A stretch of DNA of 37,401 bases from NCBI GenBank assembly GCA_019648995.1, contig BLXT01007728.1:653543-690943 (forward strand). The letters are read 5' to 3'. The notes beneath the pieces are model-generated. The model saw only the letters and a program-made list of their open reading frames with translations, ran no database searches and was not told where the DNA came from. A program made the translations under genes and the position numbers. Below are positions 34,048-37,401 of this stretch, in pieces. Each line of letters begins with the position of its first letter. Positions within the stretch are counted from its first letter, which is position 1. The stretch is from Plakobranchus ocellatus (lineage: Eukaryota > Mollusca > Gastropoda > Plakobranchidae).

Positions 34048-36118
34048 TTTGCCAGTATCTGTTTCATTTTTTGGAATGTATCTTTAGCCATGGCTATTCT
34101 TTTACTAATTTCACTTGTGCATCTGCCATCTGATCTTATCAGGTAACCTGGATATTTGAACTTTGTAATTTGTTTGATTTTTTCGCCTTTGCTAATGAGA
34201 TTGCACTTGGGATTAGAGGATTTCTTTGAGATCACCACACATTCCATTTTCTTTACATTCAAAGACAGGCCCATTCTTTTGCTGTCTAAAACTACAGTAT
34301 CTAGAAGTTTTTGGAGTTGCTTGCCTGATTTTGCTATTAAAATTGTATCATCTGTATACCTGAGATTATTAAGATTCTCTCCATTTATTTTTAAGCCTGA
34401 AATACCATCAAGTTCCTTAAGATTATTTCTTAATATAAGTTAAAAAGTCAGGAGACATTACACATCCCTGCCTCACACCTCTTTTGATGGGTTTGAAATC
34501 ACTATGTTCTCCTTCAATTCTTACAGATGCAGTCTGATCCCAGTAAAAATTTCTTATTACTCTCAGGTCTTTCCCATCGATGTCTAATTTTTCTAGCATA
34601 TGAAACAGCTCTACATGTCTTACTTTGTCAAAAGCTTTAGAATAATCAATGAAACAGAGGCGGAGATCTTTTTGCATTTCTAATACATCTTTCCATAAGC
34701 TTTGACAGAGTGAATATAACATTTCTAGTCCCTTTATCAGGCATGAAGCCAAACTGTTTTGGGGATATTTCTGGTCTTATACTCTTTCGCTTTCTATGCA
34801 TCAAAACGCGTAACTGGATTTTTGTAAAATGGTTCATTAAACTGCTTGTTCTATGAAACTCACATTTTGTTGCTCCTGGTGTTTTAGGCAGTACTATAAA
34901 AAGAGATTTACAAAGATCTTCTGGAATTGTACCACTATCGTATATTGCATTAAGAAGTTTTGTTGTCAGATCTATTCCTAAATTATCTAATGTTTAATTA
35001 TTTCTACTGGTATATTATCCGGTCCCATGGCTTTTCCATTTTTCATTTTCTTTATATTGCTGCTTCTACCTCTTCTTTAAGGATAATTGGGCCTTCTATT
35101 TTTTTCTTTATTTTGGGTTTTTTGCATCTATCATCTGTAAAAAAAAGGTCCTCAACATATTCTGACCATCTGTTTAGTATTTCCTTCTTTTCCATTAACA
35201 TTGTTCCATCTTTTGATTTGATGCAGCCAGGGCTACTGCATTTGATTTTCCTAACACTGACATCTTTAATTTTAGCATGTATGAATTTGCTGTCTATATT
35301 TAGCTTTTGCTCTATTTCCTGAAATTGTGGATTAATCCATTCTTCTTTCACTGTGTTGCATTTTATTTTGATGTTTCTGTTTAGGTCTTTGATTTGCACC
35401 TTTCTTCTATTAAATCGAGTATTTCTTTGTTTATCCATTTCTTATGCTCTTTTTTTATCTTTTTTGAGAGCATTTTTCTCTATGACTTCCTTAAGTGAAT
35501 TTTTCATTTCTGACCATAATTCTTCTACTTCTGACATATATTTTAGAGTTTCACATTTGTTATGCACAGCTACAGCAATTTTGTCTTTTAGTTTTTCATC
35601 AGATTTTAGTAAGTCCATTTGGAATTTAGGATTTGCATAATTTGCCTTTCTTAACCTCTTAAGTATTATCTGAAATTTACACATTACTGGAATATGATCT
35701 GAATCATAGTCGGCTCCTGGCAGTGACTTCGATGTTTTGACACCGTTTCGGAATCTTTTCTGAATGAGGATGGAATCTATTTTGTTTCTACTTCTATTTC
35801 CGGGGCTCTTTCAAGTCCACTGTTGCCTAGGGTGGTTTTGATACCAAGCATTTGTGATGGTAAAATCGTTCACTTGGCACCATTCAATTAGCCTACTCCA
35901 CGCTCATTTACAGTCCCTATGCCACTGGGCCCAACAACATCTTCTACTCTTTCATCCCCAACTTTTGCATTGAAATCTCCCATTACTATTATGATGTCCT
36001 TGGATTTTAGATAGCCTTTTGCTTTTTCTATTTCTTCATAAAACTTTCCTACTTCTACATCTTCACTGTCAGATGTTGGTGCATATGCTTGAACAATTCC
36101 TAGATTTGATGGTTTGGC

Positions 36119-36134
36119 TATCAATTTATCAATT
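36119..36134. repeat. 8-bp tandem duplication breaking the LINE endonuclease frame
   Basis: TATCAATT is repeated directly. With one unit removed, the minus-strand endonuclease frame would run from VVVAKL straight into IAKPSNLGIVQAYAPT, so the duplication is the frameshift. Confidence 0.75.
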
Positions 36135-36358
36135 TAGCTACAACTACTCTATCTGAAATTCAACACAAACTCCCTAGACTTTTTGCCTGTGTATTATGTA
36201 TGTATATTAATTTTTGGTTATCACTAACACTACCAGATTGGTGTAAACTAATGTAAAGAAAAATCTTTTTTAGATTCTAGATTTGATTTTGATCTACTGC
36301 TGGTGATATTATAGATCTAGAGTCTAGGCCTTTTAAGAGTAAAGACTTGGTTTTTGGC

Positions 36359-36552
36359 TTTGAATTTGGCACAAGTTACTTTAAAGTTTAAGGGGACCCG
36401 TGCTTCTAGATGTACCTTCAAGAGCTACCAATAAACTGAAGAGATTGCGGGCGTATATCTAAATGCTGTTTGATTTTGTATGAAAGTGTAGATCTATTTA
36501 GCACAATTTACATTAAATAACTTGGCCTACGACCTTGTTTCATTGGTAGCTT
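36359..36552 (+). repeat. Dispersed repeat, copy 2
   Basis: Matches 5733-5898 in the same orientation, with the shared blocks listed there. A further partial echo (ACCTTCAGCTGCCGACAAAA) follows at 36572-36591. Not a coding region. Confidence 0.65.
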
Positions 36553-36599
36553 GTTGAGTTTTGCACCAAAATACCTTCAGCTGCCGACAAAATGAAAGG

Positions 36600-37270
36600 G
36601 TCGTGGACCAAGCAGACCCCAATAATATGGACCTTAAAAAATACCATTTAATAAACATCTCCGAACAATTCATTTGAGATTTAACGTTAACTCATTCATA
36701 GAAGTCGCGTTATGTGAATATTGTCACCTACCATTTGCCCTATTGTAAAGTTCTAGATCTAGTATTAGTAGTAACTTGTTATAATATTGTTATTATTGGG
36801 GGTTGGTGCCCTTGGATCACTCGTATGTCATATCACATGATCCGACATAAGACTTCAGCTCTGGTTCAGGCTAGTGAGTCTACCATACCGGTAATTTAAA
36901 ATGCAAGAAATACACAATGTAAATTTAATTGAACAGTCTTTCTTTTTTTTTTTAATTTGAAAAAAAAAAAGAAAAGAAAAAACAGAGTATGTATAAATGT
37001 GTCGCCTAAGAGAGGCAAAATGTAAAAATAAGTTTTAAATTGATGACGATATTCTTTCACTTTTATTTATTATTCAACCACCACAGCATCTTCAAGATTA
37101 AAAAAAAAACTTTTTGGGAGTGCATTTTTTCCGACTTTTATAAGTGTGTAAATAATAAAGAAAAAAGGTATTTTAGATGTTGTAAACATTAATTAATAGG
37201 CCTACATTTTGGTAACTTATGGAATCATCGAAATGCAGGAGTCGCCAAATGTGCGACTTTCAGCAAATAG
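36600..37270. other. AT-rich non-coding stretch, no gene seen
   Basis: Contains TCTAGATCTAG near 36754 and A/T runs near 36940-36982 and 37100. No gene or paired terminal repeats were recognised. Confidence 0.5.
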
Positions 37271-37274
37271 AGGC

Positions 37275-37350
37275 ATTGCCTTTGTGGCGATAGAGCATTC
37301 GCTCTGTTCGATACCTAGAGGTTGTGAGGAAATGGGATATTCCATTACGT
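37275..37350 (+). repeat. Possible degenerate tRNA-derived SINE head
   Basis: GTGGCGATAGAGCATTCGCT resembles a tRNA A box with a D-arm hairpin (AGAGC and GCTCT). TAGAGGTTGTGAGG, about 30 bases on, is placed like a weakened B box. It cannot be a functional tRNA, because the acceptor stem and the GGTTCRA core are missing. The element may continue past the window. Confidence 0.35.
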
Positions 37351-37401
37351 GACCGCTCTGCTGACATGCTGCCGGCGCTCACCGGGGCAAGAACTATTTT
37401 A

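Larger units (their letters stand above)
32765..36160 (-). pseudogene. 5'-truncated LINE ORF2 with APE endonuclease and reverse transcriptase, copy B
   Basis: Read on the minus strand, it starts inside an AP-type endonuclease (ISDRVVVAKL near 36159, QAYAPTSD, then GDFNAKVG near 35985). It continues through a linker (35690-35052) into the reverse transcriptase: FIDYSKAFDKV at about 34655, RQGCVMSP at about 34470, and the catalytic motif as YTDD at 34358-34347, where YADD is usual. The C-terminal tail is GKIEGKHRRGRQR and ends ANVCSRQGT and a stop at 32771. Several stops and frameshifts make it inactive. An 806-bp MITE splits it at 33240-34045. It belongs to the endonuclease-bearing non-LTR elements; I leave the clade open (an I/Nimb- or RTE-like family). 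Confidence 0.9.

Noticed and set aside
32763-35640. Plus-strand open frames rich in Phe, Leu and Ser
   Set aside because: They are antisense shadows of the minus-strand LINE.
37275-37350. Functional tRNA gene
   Set aside because: There is only an A-box-like hairpin and a weakened B box, and no acceptor stem or complete cloverleaf can be drawn.

Overview
This is a nuclear window from an AT-rich animal genome. It holds two unlinked-in-function but neighbouring conserved genes in convergent (tail-to-tail) orientation, set in a thick layer of decayed transposable elements. Spliced exons with consensus GT/AG sites rule out a prokaryote. The host is an invertebrate, and I infer a mollusc, most likely a gastropod, from the style of the non-coding DNA: many interspersed TCTAGATC/AGATCT blocks, many TAGGCCT words and the mix of repeat families. 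No species-specific marker is present, so this is a guess.

The left gene is TMEM11 on the plus strand. Its main coding exon is 6824-7329, and a 5' exon carrying the true N-terminus is probably missing. It encodes a mitochondrial two-pass membrane protein. The right gene is DHRS7B (PexRAP) on the minus strand. I could assemble all six coding exons with matching phases: 28390-28237, 27001-26901, 25038-24819, 23151-23059, 21239-21087 and 18355-18087. Together they encode a complete 329-residue short-chain dehydrogenase/reductase with an N-terminal membrane anchor. From memory, human TMEM11 and DHRS7B are also adjacent and convergent on 17p11.2, so this looks like a microsynteny kept since the protostome-deuterostome split. 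The two proteins act in different organelle pathways (mitochondrial cristae and mitophagy; peroxisomal ether-lipid synthesis).

The layout is as follows. 1-6800: flank upstream of TMEM11, with two arrays of a 40-bp palindrome-bearing repeat (56-135 and 5151-5410), a 378-bp hAT-like MITE with a perfect 8-bp target duplication (1277-1654), and an internally deleted piggyBac-like element between TTAA sites (3159-4226). 7330-18086: TMEM11 3' flank and intergenic DNA, with a mariner remnant at 16102-16345. 18087-28411: DHRS7B, whose introns carry a 790-bp long-TIR element (21380-22169), a LINE tail (19551-19788), a 282-N assembly gap flanked by duplicated sequence and an unexplained 211-codon open frame. 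28412-37401: repeat-dominated, with two copies of the same LINE family in opposite orientation (30813-31311 plus; 32765-36160 minus). The second LINE is split by an 806-bp pogo-like MITE whose empty site is preserved in the first.

I found no convincing new multi-gene system. The most informative structures are the conserved gene pair, the nested transposon with its internal empty-site control, and the paired 40-bp palindromic arrays.
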